Assembly (NCBI GenBank): GCA_002717655.1
Contig: PBAY01000039.1
Span: forward strand, 186,001 to 250,000
Direction: 5' to 3'
From: Phycisphaerae bacterium
Lineage (GTDB): Bacteria > Planctomycetota > Phycisphaerae > Phycisphaerales > SM1A02
DNA length: 64,000 nucleotides
The position numbers and the translations under genes were made by a program. Positions 1 to 7,651 of this stretch are shown here, piece by piece (position 1 is the first letter of the stretch; the number at the start of each line of letters is the position of its first letter). The notes beneath the pieces are model-generated. The model did not search any database and was not told the origin of the DNA. It worked only from the letters and a program-made list of their open reading frames with translations.

Positions 1-411
1 CATCACGGTGAGCTTCTGAGAGAGCGGTTCGATCTCATACTCGAAGTCAGGCAGAGACCAGGCGATCGACGGTGCTTTGTAGACGATCGCGGTCCCCAGA
101 GGCCAGCCTGCATTCACTGTTTCAAGTTGTACATGGACGGTGTTCCGAACCTGTGAATCCGAGCCAAGTCTCTGCAGCAGGATCAGGTCGCCACCACTGA
201 CCGCATGAAAGTCAAGTACACGAGTTTCCCGTGTTCGCTCAATGGTGGCTTGCAGGACATAGGTGGTCAGGACTGCCAGAAGTCCTGTGAGAACAAGTGC
301 GATATCGACACGAGCAGTCCAGGTTGTTCGTGGTCGTCTGGCGGAGTGATAGTTCAGCCGTTGATGCCAGCGACGTGTTCGACGAAACAGTTTCCTCGGT
401 CCTATGACCAT
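1..411 (-). CDS. Partial single-span membrane protein, unknown function
   Basis: The reading frame is open for 137 codons from an ATG at 411 to the left edge, so the C-terminus is missing. An Arg-rich N-terminus (motifs RKLFRRTRR and SARRPRTTW) is followed by one hydrophobic segment at about residues 35-54, then a soluble, beta-like domain. This suggests a type II membrane protein with a periplasmic body. Its start codon lies inside the last codons of trpC (ATG 411-409, trpC stop 404-402), so the two are probably translationally coupled and co-transcribed from the promoter upstream of trpC. I recognise no family, and a role in tryptophan synthesis should not be assumed. Confidence 0.7.
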   Translation of the reverse strand, partial: MVIGPRKLFRRTRRWHQRLNYHSARRPRTTWTARVDIALVLTGLLAVLTTYVLQATIERTRETRVLDFHAVSGGDLILLQRLGSDSQVRNTVHVQLETVNAGWPLGTAIVYKAPSIAWSLPDFEYEIEPLSQKLTVM

Positions 412-1223
412 GGTGTTTCAAGCAGTGCTCGAAGTGCCTGACCGGGATCTTCTTCACGAAGAAGGGATTCTCCTACCAGCACCTTGTTGACACCATGGCT
501 GGCAAGTCGCATCACATCCTCGCGTGTCTTGATGCCTGACTCGCTGACGATGATCTCTCGCTGTTCTTCAACCAGATCAAGCAGACGGATCGTGTGGTTC
601 AGATCCGTTGTCATGGTCTTCAGATTCCGGTTGTTGATCCCCAGCAGGGCATAGCCTGGATGTGGAAATCCAATGTGCCTCTTGATTCGCAACAGTGACT
701 CGATGTCATGGACTTCGACCAGCGCAGTCATGTCCAGTTCATGGGCCAGAATCATCAGATCCAGTATTTCCCCTTCGGAAAGCACTTCTGCGATCAGCAG
801 AATCGCATCGGCGCCCATGACGCGGGCCTCCCAGACCTGCCAGGGATCGACGATGAAGTCCTTTCGGAGCACTGGAAGTGAAACCGCTTCCCGCACCAGT
901 TTCAGATGCTCGGGGCAGCCACCGAAGAAATGCACATCCGTCAGGCATGAAATCGCCACAGCGCCAGCATTTTCGTACTGTAGAGCGATCCCCGCAGGGT
1001 CATAGGGTTCTCGAAGTGGACCTGCGGAGGGACTCTTGGCCTTGACCTCTGCAATCACGTTTATCCCACCAGGACCACGACCATTGGCAACGGCTCCGAA
1101 AAAGTTACGAGCAGGAGGAACACCAGAAGCCTGCTCCTTCAGAGCTTCAAGTGAAGTGACATCACGAGCTTCGGCGATCTCTCGTCGTTTGTGGATGATG
1201 ATGTCTTCAAGACTGATGGCCAT
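402..1223 (-). CDS. trpC: Indole-3-glycerol phosphate synthase
   Basis: This cytoplasmic (beta/alpha)8-barrel enzyme closes the indole ring in tryptophan biosynthesis, converting carboxyphenylaminodeoxyribulose-5-phosphate to indole-3-glycerol phosphate. The 273-residue length is typical of monofunctional TrpC. The expected strand motifs occur in order: EVKAKSPSAG (catalytic Glu and Lys), RKDFIVD (catalytic Lys), LVEVHD (catalytic Glu), GINNRNL, VSESGI and LVGES. No TrpF domain is fused. The ATG at 1223 overlaps, on the opposite strand, a possible ATG of the neighbouring CPBP gene in a CATG. Its stop overlaps the start of the downstream membrane protein. A good sigma70-type promoter lies 38-67 bp upstream. 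No other trp biosynthesis gene is beside it, although trpS is about 1 kb away. Confidence 0.97.
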   Translation of the reverse strand: MAISLEDIIIHKRREIAEARDVTSLEALKEQASGVPPARNFFGAVANGRGPGGINVIAEVKAKSPSAGPLREPYDPAGIALQYENAGAVAISCLTDVHFFGGCPEHLKLVREAVSLPVLRKDFIVDPWQVWEARVMGADAILLIAEVLSEGEILDLMILAHELDMTALVEVHDIESLLRIKRHIGFPHPGYALLGINNRNLKTMTTDLNHTIRLLDLVEEQREIIVSESGIKTREDVMRLASHGVNKVLVGESLLREEDPGQALRALLETPWS

Positions 1224-2172
1224 GGGATTTCTCGTGGCAGTAACGATGATCAGTTCACCCGTTATAGCCGTGACACCAGTTCCGGATCAAGAACAGGAAT
1301 CAGGAACATTCACCGATGGGGCCGATTGGCTGTCATGGTGGCCTGTTCCAGCCGCCATTGCAGCGTTGCTGATCCTGTTATGGATTCCAGATCTCCGTCT
1401 TCGACGCCCGCGGCTTCGACAGTGGTCATTTTCTCCATTGGCGGGATTCATCTTCTTCATGACGGCTTTGCTGGGTGGTTTGTTCGCCTCCCGCATCGCC
1501 TTGTCACTGGCTGGAGGAGGATTGGCCATCGAGCAGGCGGATCAGGCGATACCCCCTGACCTGCGTTCGATCGTCTTCATGATGCTTGGCAACTACATTG
1601 GCCAAGGCGTCGTGCTGTTGCTGGTTCCAGGTCTGATTCTCGGCAAGGTTCGATCAGCAAACCCGATGCGATCAGGACTTTCCTGGTGGAAAGCCATGGC
1701 GGCGGGTACAGGCGCAATGGTGCTGTTCTGGCCTCTTGTTCTTGCATCTGGACTGCTGGCCGGGGTTTTCATCACCCTCATGACGGGACAGGAACTCCCC
1801 GAGATCGCGCATACGACGCTGCTCCAGCTGCAGCAGGCGGCAGAGAATCCGGATATCTGGTTGATTCTCGCCTTGATCATGATTGTCCTGCTTACGCCGA
1901 TACTGGAAGAGCTGATGTATCGAGGGTTGCTTCAGGAATCGATCCGCAGAATGCCGGGTCTGGTGACCGAGACACCCTGGATCGCCATCGCATTGACCAG
2001 CATCATCTTTGCCGTGATGCATGCAGCGGTGGTTGATCAGCGGGGGTTGGTTGCCTTGATCGTGCTGTCAATGGGATTCGGATGGATCGCACTGCGAACG
2101 GGTCGACTGCTTTCCTGCATCGTGATGCATGGGTTGTTCAATCTGCTGAATCTGGTTCAGGTTCTGGCCTGA
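1222..2172 (+). CDS. CPBP family intramembrane metalloprotease
   Basis: A multi-pass membrane protein of about 316 residues from the ATG at 1222, with hydrophobic helices across most of its length. The conserved motifs of the CPBP (CAAX-protease/bacteriocin-processing, Abi) family are present: EELMYRG with the EExxxR signature, a His in VMHAAVVDQ, and a second His in VMHGLFNLLN near the C-terminus. Family members are Rce1-like membrane glutamic proteases, and the substrate here cannot be told. The start is uncertain: ATGs at 1216, 1222 and 1246 and GTG at 1270 share the frame, and none has a good ribosome site. The stretch upstream of 1216 is antisense to trpC and was left out. The gene end and trpS are separated by 47 bp. 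Confidence 0.85.
   Translation: MGFLVAVTMISSPVIAVTPVPDQEQESGTFTDGADWLSWWPVPAAIAALLILLWIPDLRLRRPRLRQWSFSPLAGFIFFMTALLGGLFASRIALSLAGGGLAIEQADQAIPPDLRSIVFMMLGNYIGQGVVLLLVPGLILGKVRSANPMRSGLSWWKAMAAGTGAMVLFWPLVLASGLLAGVFITLMTGQELPEIAHTTLLQLQQAAENPDIWLILALIMIVLLTPILEELMYRGLLQESIRRMPGLVTETPWIAIALTSIIFAVMHAAVVDQRGLVALIVLSMGFGWIALRTGRLLSCIVMHGLFNLLNLVQVLA
1261..1290 (-). promoter_or_regulatory. Sigma70-type promoter of trpC
   Basis: Read on the minus strand: -35 TTGATC (1290-1285), an 18-bp spacer, and -10 TATAAC (1266-1261). This predicts transcription start near 1254 and a leader of about 30 nt. It is one of the best -35/-10 matches in the window. It lies inside the 5' part of the CPBP gene if that gene starts at 1222. 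Confidence 0.6.
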
Positions 2173-2206
2173 GGCCCGCGCTTCAACTGAGGATGGTCTG
2201 GCTGGG

Positions 2207-2212
2207 TACAAT
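2207..2212 (+). promoter_or_regulatory. Start-proximal -10 box of trpS (leaderless type)
   Basis: TACAAT ends 7 nt before the trpS ATG at 2220, so transcription would begin at or next to the start codon. No Shine-Dalgarno is present and the -35 region is poor. Confidence 0.5.
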
Positions 2213-2219
2213 CCTGACC

Positions 2220-3296
2220 ATGGCAGCTACTGATAAACGTCGCGTCCTGACCGGTGACACCCCGACGGGTTGTCTCCATATTGGTCACTGGGTTGGTTCA
2301 GTCAAACGTCGCGTCGAGATCCAGGAGACGCATGATTGTTTCTTCCTGGTGGCGAACATGCATGCTTTCACGACACGGGCAGACAAGCCCGAGGAAATCC
2401 GTCAGGATTGTCTGAACGTGGTACGCGACGCCCTCGCGATGGGCGTTGATCCCAACAAGGCTTCAATCTTCCTGCAGACCGAAGTCCCAGCGATCATGGA
2501 GCTGACCTATCTCTTCGCCATGCTTCTTCCCTACAACCGCGTGATGCGGAATCCAACGCTGAAGGATGAGTTGAAGGTGAAGGGCCTGGAGGACAACTAC
2601 TCGTTCGGTTTCCCGCTGTATACCGTCGGCCAGACGGCAGACATCCTCGCGTTCCGTGCACATGATGTTCCGGTGGGTGAAGATCAGGTTCCTCATCTCG
2701 AGCTTACTCGTGAGGTGGCCAGGCGATTCAACAAGATGTACTGCGGCGTACCTGACAAGGCTGAAGACAAGGATCATGTCGAGCTTGGTGGAGTGTTTCC
2801 AATTCCAGAAGCGGATGTGGGCAAGGTTGGCCGGCTGATCGGAACCGATGGTGTCCAGAAGATGAGCAAGTCGCTTGGCAATGCGATTCAGATCACCGAT
2901 ACACCCAAGCAGGTCAAGAAGAAGCTGGGCAAGATGTACATCGGCACGGACACCCGCCAGCCGACTGATCCAGGCGAAGTTGATCCTGCCAAGAATCCTC
3001 TGTTCCAGTATGTCGATACCTTCATCGAGTCCGAAGATGAGATCGCTGACCTTCGTGATCGATATGCCCGAGGTGACAATATCGGGGATGGGGTCGTGAA
3101 AGTACGGGTCGCCGAATCAATCAGTGCCTTGCTTGAGCCAATGCAGGAGCGTCGAAAACAGTACGAGTCGGATGATGTCGTACTTGAGATTCTCCATGAG
3201 GGCTGCAAGAAAGCGATTGCCGCAACGGAAGAGACTCTGGACATGGCCAAGGAAGCAGCCAGCCTGCACTTCTACGATCGCCAGATCAGCATCTGA
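2220..3296 (+). CDS. trpS: Tryptophanyl-tRNA synthetase
   Basis: This cytoplasmic class I aminoacyl-tRNA synthetase charges tRNA-Trp. From the ATG at 2220 the protein has 358 residues, close to the usual bacterial TrpRS. The N-terminal TGDTPTGCLHIGHWVG carries the HIGH-type signature and QKMSKSLGN carries KMSKS. The central region has the TrpRS-like VGEDQVPHLELTREVARRFN stretch. In-frame codons upstream of 2220 run inside the CPBP gene and are unlikely to be translated. A TACAAT box 7 nt upstream of the ATG and the lack of a Shine-Dalgarno suggest a leaderless transcript. The gene ends 17 bp from the convergent xerD. Confidence 0.97.
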   Translation: MAATDKRRVLTGDTPTGCLHIGHWVGSVKRRVEIQETHDCFFLVANMHAFTTRADKPEEIRQDCLNVVRDALAMGVDPNKASIFLQTEVPAIMELTYLFAMLLPYNRVMRNPTLKDELKVKGLEDNYSFGFPLYTVGQTADILAFRAHDVPVGEDQVPHLELTREVARRFNKMYCGVPDKAEDKDHVELGGVFPIPEADVGKVGRLIGTDGVQKMSKSLGNAIQITDTPKQVKKKLGKMYIGTDTRQPTDPGEVDPAKNPLFQYVDTFIESEDEIADLRDRYARGDNIGDGVVKVRVAESISALLEPMQERRKQYESDDVVLEILHEGCKKAIAATEETLDMAKEAASLHFYDRQISI

Positions 3297-3313
3297 CCAG
3301 CTCTTGCCTGTGC

Positions 3314-4222
3314 CTATGGTCTTGGATGATGATTGGCTACGACAGACTTGAGTCGACTTCGATCCACATGGGTATAGATCTGTGTCGTGGCGATGTCGGA
3401 GTGGCCCAGCAGTTCCTGGACAACTCGAAGATCCGCACCACCAGCAAGCAGATGTGTCGCGAATGAATGTCGAAGCATGTGTGGATGGATGTTTTCCAGT
3501 TCAGCAAGCTTGGCCAGCCTTCTGACAATCTGCCAGACTGCAACGCGTTCAAGGGGTCGACCGGTATTGCTCAGCAGAAGACGATCCTCATCGCGTTCAT
3601 CACCGAACCGAGTCAATTCAGGATAAAGCTGTTCTCGGTATTGCTGCACGGCTCTTCGAGCAGGTTTGCCAACAGGCACAAGTCGCTCTCTATTGCCTTT
3701 GCCGTGTACAAGAATGACACCAAGCGTTTCCTTGTAATCATGAATTCGTATTGTGCCGACTTCCGATGCACGAAGACCGGCGGCATACATGAGTTCAATC
3801 ATGGCTCGATCACGCAACCACAATCTGCCTGCGCTGGGATTTGCAGCCTCGAGCAGTTTTTTCATCTGCCGAGGCGTCATCACCCCAGGCAGTCTTTTCC
3901 ACCGCGTTGGCGGCGTGAGTGGCGATGCCGGGTTGTGTTCCAGACGTTTGTCGGCTTCGAGGTACCGGAAGAAGGTGCGAATCGTGGAGAGATGTCGACT
4001 GATGCTGCTGGGTTGCAGGCCGCGATCTCGATGCAGATGCTGCAGATGATCCGCCAGATGCCGAGGCGTCACGTCAGCTGGATTGGTGATACCACGCTTT
4101 CGCATGTCTTCCACCAGATCATCAAGATCACGTTGGTAGGCCGTGAGGGTCGCGGAAGACAGTCCAGCTTCTATTCGAAGCCAGCCAAGTACTTCACGAA
4201 CCGGTTGGTCGAAGCTTGACAT
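3314..4222 (-). CDS. xerD: Tyrosine recombinase XerD/XerC
   Basis: A 302-residue tyrosine site-specific recombinase of the Xer type, which resolves chromosome dimers at dif together with a partner Xer protein and FtsK. An N-terminal SAM-like core-binding domain (about residues 5-90) precedes the catalytic domain. The catalytic set is visible: Arg in LRASEVG, Lys in VHGKGNRE, HxxR in HMLRHSFATH, His in LLGHSDIATTQ, and the Tyr nucleophile in QIYTHVDRS. Length and the C-terminal tail fit XerD slightly better than XerC, but this was not tested. Its start overlaps the 3' end of the upstream Cys-rich small gene by 29 bp, so they are probably one transcript. Confidence 0.93.
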   Translation of the reverse strand: MSSFDQPVREVLGWLRIEAGLSSATLTAYQRDLDDLVEDMRKRGITNPADVTPRHLADHLQHLHRDRGLQPSSISRHLSTIRTFFRYLEADKRLEHNPASPLTPPTRWKRLPGVMTPRQMKKLLEAANPSAGRLWLRDRAMIELMYAAGLRASEVGTIRIHDYKETLGVILVHGKGNRERLVPVGKPARRAVQQYREQLYPELTRFGDERDEDRLLLSNTGRPLERVAVWQIVRRLAKLAELENIHPHMLRHSFATHLLAGGADLRVVQELLGHSDIATTQIYTHVDRSRLKSVVANHHPRP

Positions 4223-4484
4223 GCTCTTGCCTTCGGACCGTCAACACCACGACGGCAGGTTGTTCAGCCTGAGATGGTGTTCCTTCTCGTGTGCAGGCCT
4301 GATAAACCGGACAGTTGGAGTATTCGCCGAAGCAGGTGGACATGGCATGCTGAATCGACCTCAGGCGAAAGCTCTTCCGGCAATCAGCCAGACCATGTTC
4401 GACCAGAGGGCAGGATCCTGTTTCGGATTCCGGAGCCATCGAGGCGACATCAATCAACGAGTTGGCAAGCATCCTTGCAGCCAT
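4194..4484 (-). CDS. Small Cys-rich protein, possible metal or Fe-S binding
   Basis: A 96-residue reading frame on the xerD strand that overlaps the xerD start by 29 bp. Its centre holds regularly spaced cysteines: C-x9-C-x15-C-x6-C-x5-C, with CPLVEHGLADC, CFGEYSNC and CPVYQAC. This pattern looks designed for a metal or cluster and is unlike chance translation. A TAGTTT hexamer lies 11 nt upstream of the ATG as a possible -10. I do not recognise the family. An alternative is that the frame is spurious, since a longer plus-strand frame is open across it, but that one shows no such pattern. Function is unknown; the position suggests co-expression with xerD. Confidence 0.5.
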   Translation of the reverse strand: MAARMLANSLIDVASMAPESETGSCPLVEHGLADCRKSFRLRSIQHAMSTCFGEYSNCPVYQACTREGTPSQAEQPAVVVLTVRRQEHVKLRPTGS

Positions 4485-4732
4485 TTCCGGTAGTGAAACT
4501 ATCGGCGGTTCTGAAGGCCTTCGATCACACTTTGACTGGATACTGGAAGGTCGATGATCTGCTGGTTGGCGTCAGATCAATCAGATCAGGCGCATTTCTT
4601 GCGCTGTACACCATGCCATGCGTAGTGAGGAGCTGCCCCAACCTCGATTAAGGAGCTGCAAAGGTCGATTTCTTCAGGCATGGCAATTGCCCTTGGTCTT
4701 TGCTGGCAAACCCAGGCAGGAGGCCATACCGG
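4485..4732 (+). other. Gene-free spacer upstream of the flagellar operon
   Basis: This 248-bp stretch separates the xerD-side genes from the plus-strand flagellar genes and must hold the flagellar promoter. A TTGACT at 4532-4537 is the best -35-like hexamer, but no good -10 follows at 16-18 bp. I found no convincing sigma28 or sigma54 site. A 67-codon minus-strand frame (4586-4789) is open here but has no supporting features. Confidence 0.4.
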
Positions 4733-4930
4733 GTGAATGACTACCACATGCAAGCAAGAAGGCTGATTGACCAGGCCCAGAATGATCAAGTTCAGGGTGG
4801 CTCAGTCTCCATGGGGACCCGAATCGGGGAATCCATTCTTCATGCCGCCAGAACGGCGACGGCCATGCATGTCGCACTTCTGGGTGGCAATCCAGCCACT
4901 ACATCAGGCCAGGAGGGCCGAAAACAGTGA
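4733..4930 (+). CDS. Small protein of unknown function leading the flagellar operon
   Basis: A 65-residue frame starting at GTG 4733, with a perfect AGGAGG Shine-Dalgarno at 4718-4723, 9 nt upstream. Its TGA (4928-4930) overlaps the GTG start of flgF (4927-4929), the classic arrangement of translational coupling. The product is polar and mostly helical (RRLIDQAQ, RIGESILHAARTATAMHVALL), with no signal peptide or cysteine. I recognise no family. Its place directly before a rod gene suggests a flagellar accessory protein or a coupling leader peptide. An ATG at 4748 would give a shorter product but has no ribosome site. Confidence 0.6.
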   Translation: MNDYHMQARRLIDQAQNDQVQGGSVSMGTRIGESILHAARTATAMHVALLGGNPATTSGQEGRKQ

Positions 4931-5697
4931 ATTACGGTTTCTATCAGTCCGCAGCAGGCCTGATTTCACAGGTCAATCGACTTCAGGTCACGAGCAACAA
5001 TCTCGCCAACAGCGAAACAGTTGGCTTCAAGGCCGACTCGATTACGACAGCGCAACGACTTCCGGCTCGAATCGAGACGGGGGCACCAATTGATGCTCAC
5101 CTGATGCTTGAAGCGCTTGGTGGTGGACAGCTTTCCGATCCCACTCGATTCGATCTGTCACAAGGCTCGCTGAACTCGACTGGTGATCAGCTCAACATGG
5201 CGATTGATGGGGAAGCATTCTTTCTCGTCGGCGATGAAACAGGCGGGCGACATGACGTGAAACTGACCCGCGATGGTCGATTCACCCGTGACCCTGAAGG
5301 GGATCTGGCCATGGCTGCTACGGGAATGAAAGTGCTCGATGCGAGCCATCGAACCATCCCTGTTCCCTTGGGCACGATTTCAGTCGGGCCTGATGGCGTG
5401 GTTTCGCATGAAGGCCAGGAACTTGGCCAGATCGCCATGATGGAAGTCGATCGCCCGGACGCCCTCCGCAAACTCGGCGACAGTCTGATTGAACACACAG
5501 CTGCTGCAGGCAAGATGGATATCTCTGCGGATTCAACACTCTGGCAAGGCTATCTGGAATCCAGCACCGTGAAACCTGTTCTTGAAATGGCAGGTCTGGT
5601 TCAGATCAGTCGTGCCATCGAAGCAAACGCAACTCTGATGCAGGCTCAGGATCTTCTGGTCGGGCAGGCAATCAATACCTTTGGAAAAGTGACCTGA
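4927..5697 (+). CDS. flgF: Flagellar rod protein FlgF
   Basis: A 256-residue rod protein exported by the flagellar type III system that forms part of the proximal rod. The N-terminal flagellar rod signature is clear (FYQSAAGLISQVNRLQVTSN, then NLANSETVGFKAD), the central D1-like domain has AIDGEAFFLVG, and the C-terminal helix ends in ISRAIEANATLMQAQDLLVG. It is shorter than FlgG and lacks the FlgG-specific N-terminal pattern, so FlgF is preferred. The GTG start has a strong AGGAGG at 4911-4916 and overlaps the stop of the preceding small gene. flgG follows after 33 bp. Confidence 0.88.
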   Translation: MNYGFYQSAAGLISQVNRLQVTSNNLANSETVGFKADSITTAQRLPARIETGAPIDAHLMLEALGGGQLSDPTRFDLSQGSLNSTGDQLNMAIDGEAFFLVGDETGGRHDVKLTRDGRFTRDPEGDLAMAATGMKVLDASHRTIPVPLGTISVGPDGVVSHEGQELGQIAMMEVDRPDALRKLGDSLIEHTAAAGKMDISADSTLWQGYLESSTVKPVLEMAGLVQISRAIEANATLMQAQDLLVGQAINTFGKVT

Positions 5698-5730
5698 TGG
5701 ATCCGTACAGGATCGATACGGGAGTGAAAC

Positions 5731-6543
5731 ATGGCCTTTACATGTCTTGATGCTTCAGCAACCGGCCTCAGCGCCCTGACGACCAATCTCAACGTGATTG
5801 CCAACAATCTGGCAAACGCGAATACAGATGGCTTCAAGGCAAGCAGAGTCAATTTTCAGGATCTCATGTATCTCGAGCAACGGCAGCCCGGTCTCGAGAA
5901 CACCGTTGGTGATCTCAACCCGACGGGTCTTTACACGGGTGTCGGTACCCGCGTGTCGGGTACTCAGCTCGATCTTCGTGAAGGTCCATTGGTCTCGACG
6001 GATCAGCCTTTGGATGTAGCGATCAGTGGGTCCGGTTTCTTCGTGGTCGAAGTAGAAGACACCTACACCAATGGACTGGCCTATACGCGTGCAGGCAACT
6101 TCGCCTTGAATGCTGAACGCGAAATCGTACTGGCCAACGATCAGGGTCGACGGCTCGTCCCATCCATCGAGGTTCCCTGGGGTATTCCTGAATATGCGAT
6201 CAACATCACCAATGATGGAAGTGTTCAGGTTTCCTATGGCGAGGTGTTCGAGGAAATAGGACAACTGGAACTGGCAATCTTTGCGAACCCAGCAGGCCTG
6301 ACACCCATCGGCGGCAATCTCTATACCGAATCCGTTGCTTCCGGCGAAGTGGCGATCGGCCTTCCAACGGAGAATGGTCGAGGGACCATGATCCAGAACT
6401 TTCTGGAAGCTTCCAACATCGATCCGGTGACGGAACTGGTTGATTTGATCAATACACAACGTGCCTTTGAATTCAATTCCCAGTCACTGAAGGCGGCTGA
6501 TGAAGTACTGCAGATCGTCGCCAATCTGCGTCGGTACGGTTGA
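5731..6543 (+). CDS. flgG: Flagellar distal rod protein FlgG
   Basis: A 270-residue distal rod protein. The start shows the rod signature (GLSALTTNLNVIANNLANAN followed by TDGFKASRVNFQDL), the centre has VAISGSGFFVV and AYTRAGNFALN, and the C-terminus has TELVDLINTQRAFEFNSQ followed by KAADEVLQ. These are the signatures of the FlgG family, and the length is normal. The ATG at 5731 is preceded by a purine-rich CGGGAGTG. It sits between flgF and flgA with short gaps, consistent with one operon building the rod and rings. Confidence 0.95.
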   Translation: MAFTCLDASATGLSALTTNLNVIANNLANANTDGFKASRVNFQDLMYLEQRQPGLENTVGDLNPTGLYTGVGTRVSGTQLDLREGPLVSTDQPLDVAISGSGFFVVEVEDTYTNGLAYTRAGNFALNAEREIVLANDQGRRLVPSIEVPWGIPEYAINITNDGSVQVSYGEVFEEIGQLELAIFANPAGLTPIGGNLYTESVASGEVAIGLPTENGRGTMIQNFLEASNIDPVTELVDLINTQRAFEFNSQSLKAADEVLQIVANLRRYG

Positions 6544-6567
6544 TCGTTGAATGAGAGGTGATCGGAT

Positions 6568-7635
6568 ATGAAGCGTGATGGATTATGGACCGCCGGGATC
6601 GTGCTGATGACAGTTCCATGCTTGATGGCTGACACGATTACCTTGCGTTCTTCAGCGATCAATACAGGTGATTCCAGCACCATCAAGCTTGCGGAAATCG
6701 CTGAACTCGATGGCCCCGAAGCAGAGGCCTTGGGCGATCTGGTCATCAGTGAATGTGGCGACCGCACTGAAACTCGAATCACCATCCGTGAAGTACGACA
6801 GCGGCTGGATGCCATGGGCGTACATTGGGGACGAGTGAATCTGAACGGTCGAGAAGTAGTCGTTCGAAATGACATCACCACAGCGAACAACGCGCCTACA
6901 GCCATGAAGTCGATACGAGTCGGCGGAACGTCGGAGAAGACCGAAGCCAGAAGTGTCGCAAGCGTGGCCTCGGCAGAATCGAGTTCACGAACTCTGCGTG
7001 GCGCCGTGACGAGATTTCTGATCAAGACACTGGGAACCACTCCCGACTCATTGAAGATCACATTCGACACCGCTGATCAGGCTTGGCTCAATGAATCGAT
7101 TGATGAATCGAGATATCAGATTTCAGCCATGAGCGATCTTCTCTTCACCGATCGTCTTGATCTGGAAATTCGAAGATGGACGGAAGGCCGCCCCGGTGAA
7201 CGCCGTCTTCTCAAGGTCAAGCCATTGATCCGGTGTACGATCGCAGAGGCTGCAGTCGGTTTGTCACGGCATGAGCAGATCAAGGCGGAGCAGGTCAATT
7301 CCGTGGAAGCATGGCTTACGCCTTCTCAACGCAGTATTCGCCTTGAACCAATCGATGTCATCGGTCGAGTCCCCGTCGCGCCGCTCAAGGCAGGAACCAT
7401 GTTCCGAGCAAGAGACATACGTGCGGTACAGCTGATTGATCGTGGAGATCAGGTCATTGTTCGTTGTCTGGTCGGAGGTGCAGCGATTTCACTCAAGGCG
7501 AAAGCTGAATCATCCGGTGGACTGGGTGAATCAATCGAGTTGAGACGTGGCCGTGAACGAGAAACCTTTACGGCCGTGATCACCGGACCAGGGCAGGCGA
7601 TCATCGATCTGAAGCCTGCGAATCAAGCGAGTTGA
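6568..7635 (+). CDS. flgA: Flagellar P-ring assembly chaperone FlgA
   Basis: A 355-residue periplasmic chaperone for P-ring (FlgI) assembly. The N-terminus has a signal peptide (KRDGLWTAGIVLMTVPCLMA, cleaved near ADT). The C-terminal half contains the SAF/FlgA domain: AEAAVGLSRHEQIKAEQV, followed by RVPVAPLKAGTMFRARDI and VIVRCLVGGAAISLKAKAES. At 355 residues it is longer than enterobacterial FlgA (about 220), the extra length lying in the N-terminal half, as in many non-proteobacterial homologues. It starts 24 bp after flgG and ends 16 bp before flgH. Its client flgI is not in this operon. Confidence 0.85.
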   Translation: MKRDGLWTAGIVLMTVPCLMADTITLRSSAINTGDSSTIKLAEIAELDGPEAEALGDLVISECGDRTETRITIREVRQRLDAMGVHWGRVNLNGREVVVRNDITTANNAPTAMKSIRVGGTSEKTEARSVASVASAESSSRTLRGAVTRFLIKTLGTTPDSLKITFDTADQAWLNESIDESRYQISAMSDLLFTDRLDLEIRRWTEGRPGERRLLKVKPLIRCTIAEAAVGLSRHEQIKAEQVNSVEAWLTPSQRSIRLEPIDVIGRVPVAPLKAGTMFRARDIRAVQLIDRGDQVIVRCLVGGAAISLKAKAESSGGLGESIELRRGRERETFTAVITGPGQAIIDLKPANQAS

Positions 7636-7651
7636 ATGTTGGAGAATCGGT

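Noticed and set aside
1036-1215. Longer CPBP protein beginning inside trpC
   Set aside because: The extra 60 residues are antisense to well-conserved trpC sequence, and the hydrophobic CPBP pattern starts later.
3467-4219. 250-codon plus-strand frame opposite xerD
   Set aside because: Antisense to a complete recombinase with all catalytic residues; composition looks like a mirror frame.
4274-4651. 125-codon plus-strand frame opposite the Cys-rich gene
   Set aside because: No ribosome site, no pattern, ends in the spacer; the minus-strand Cys pattern is more convincing.
4485-4732. Sigma54 or sigma28 promoter for the flagellar operon
   Set aside because: TGGC/TTGC pairs near 4681-4701 have the wrong spacing and no TAAA-15-GCCGATAA-like site was found.
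4586-4789. 67-codon minus-strand frame upstream of the flagellar operon
   Set aside because: No ribosome site or recognisable pattern, and it overlaps the well-supported small gene at 4733.
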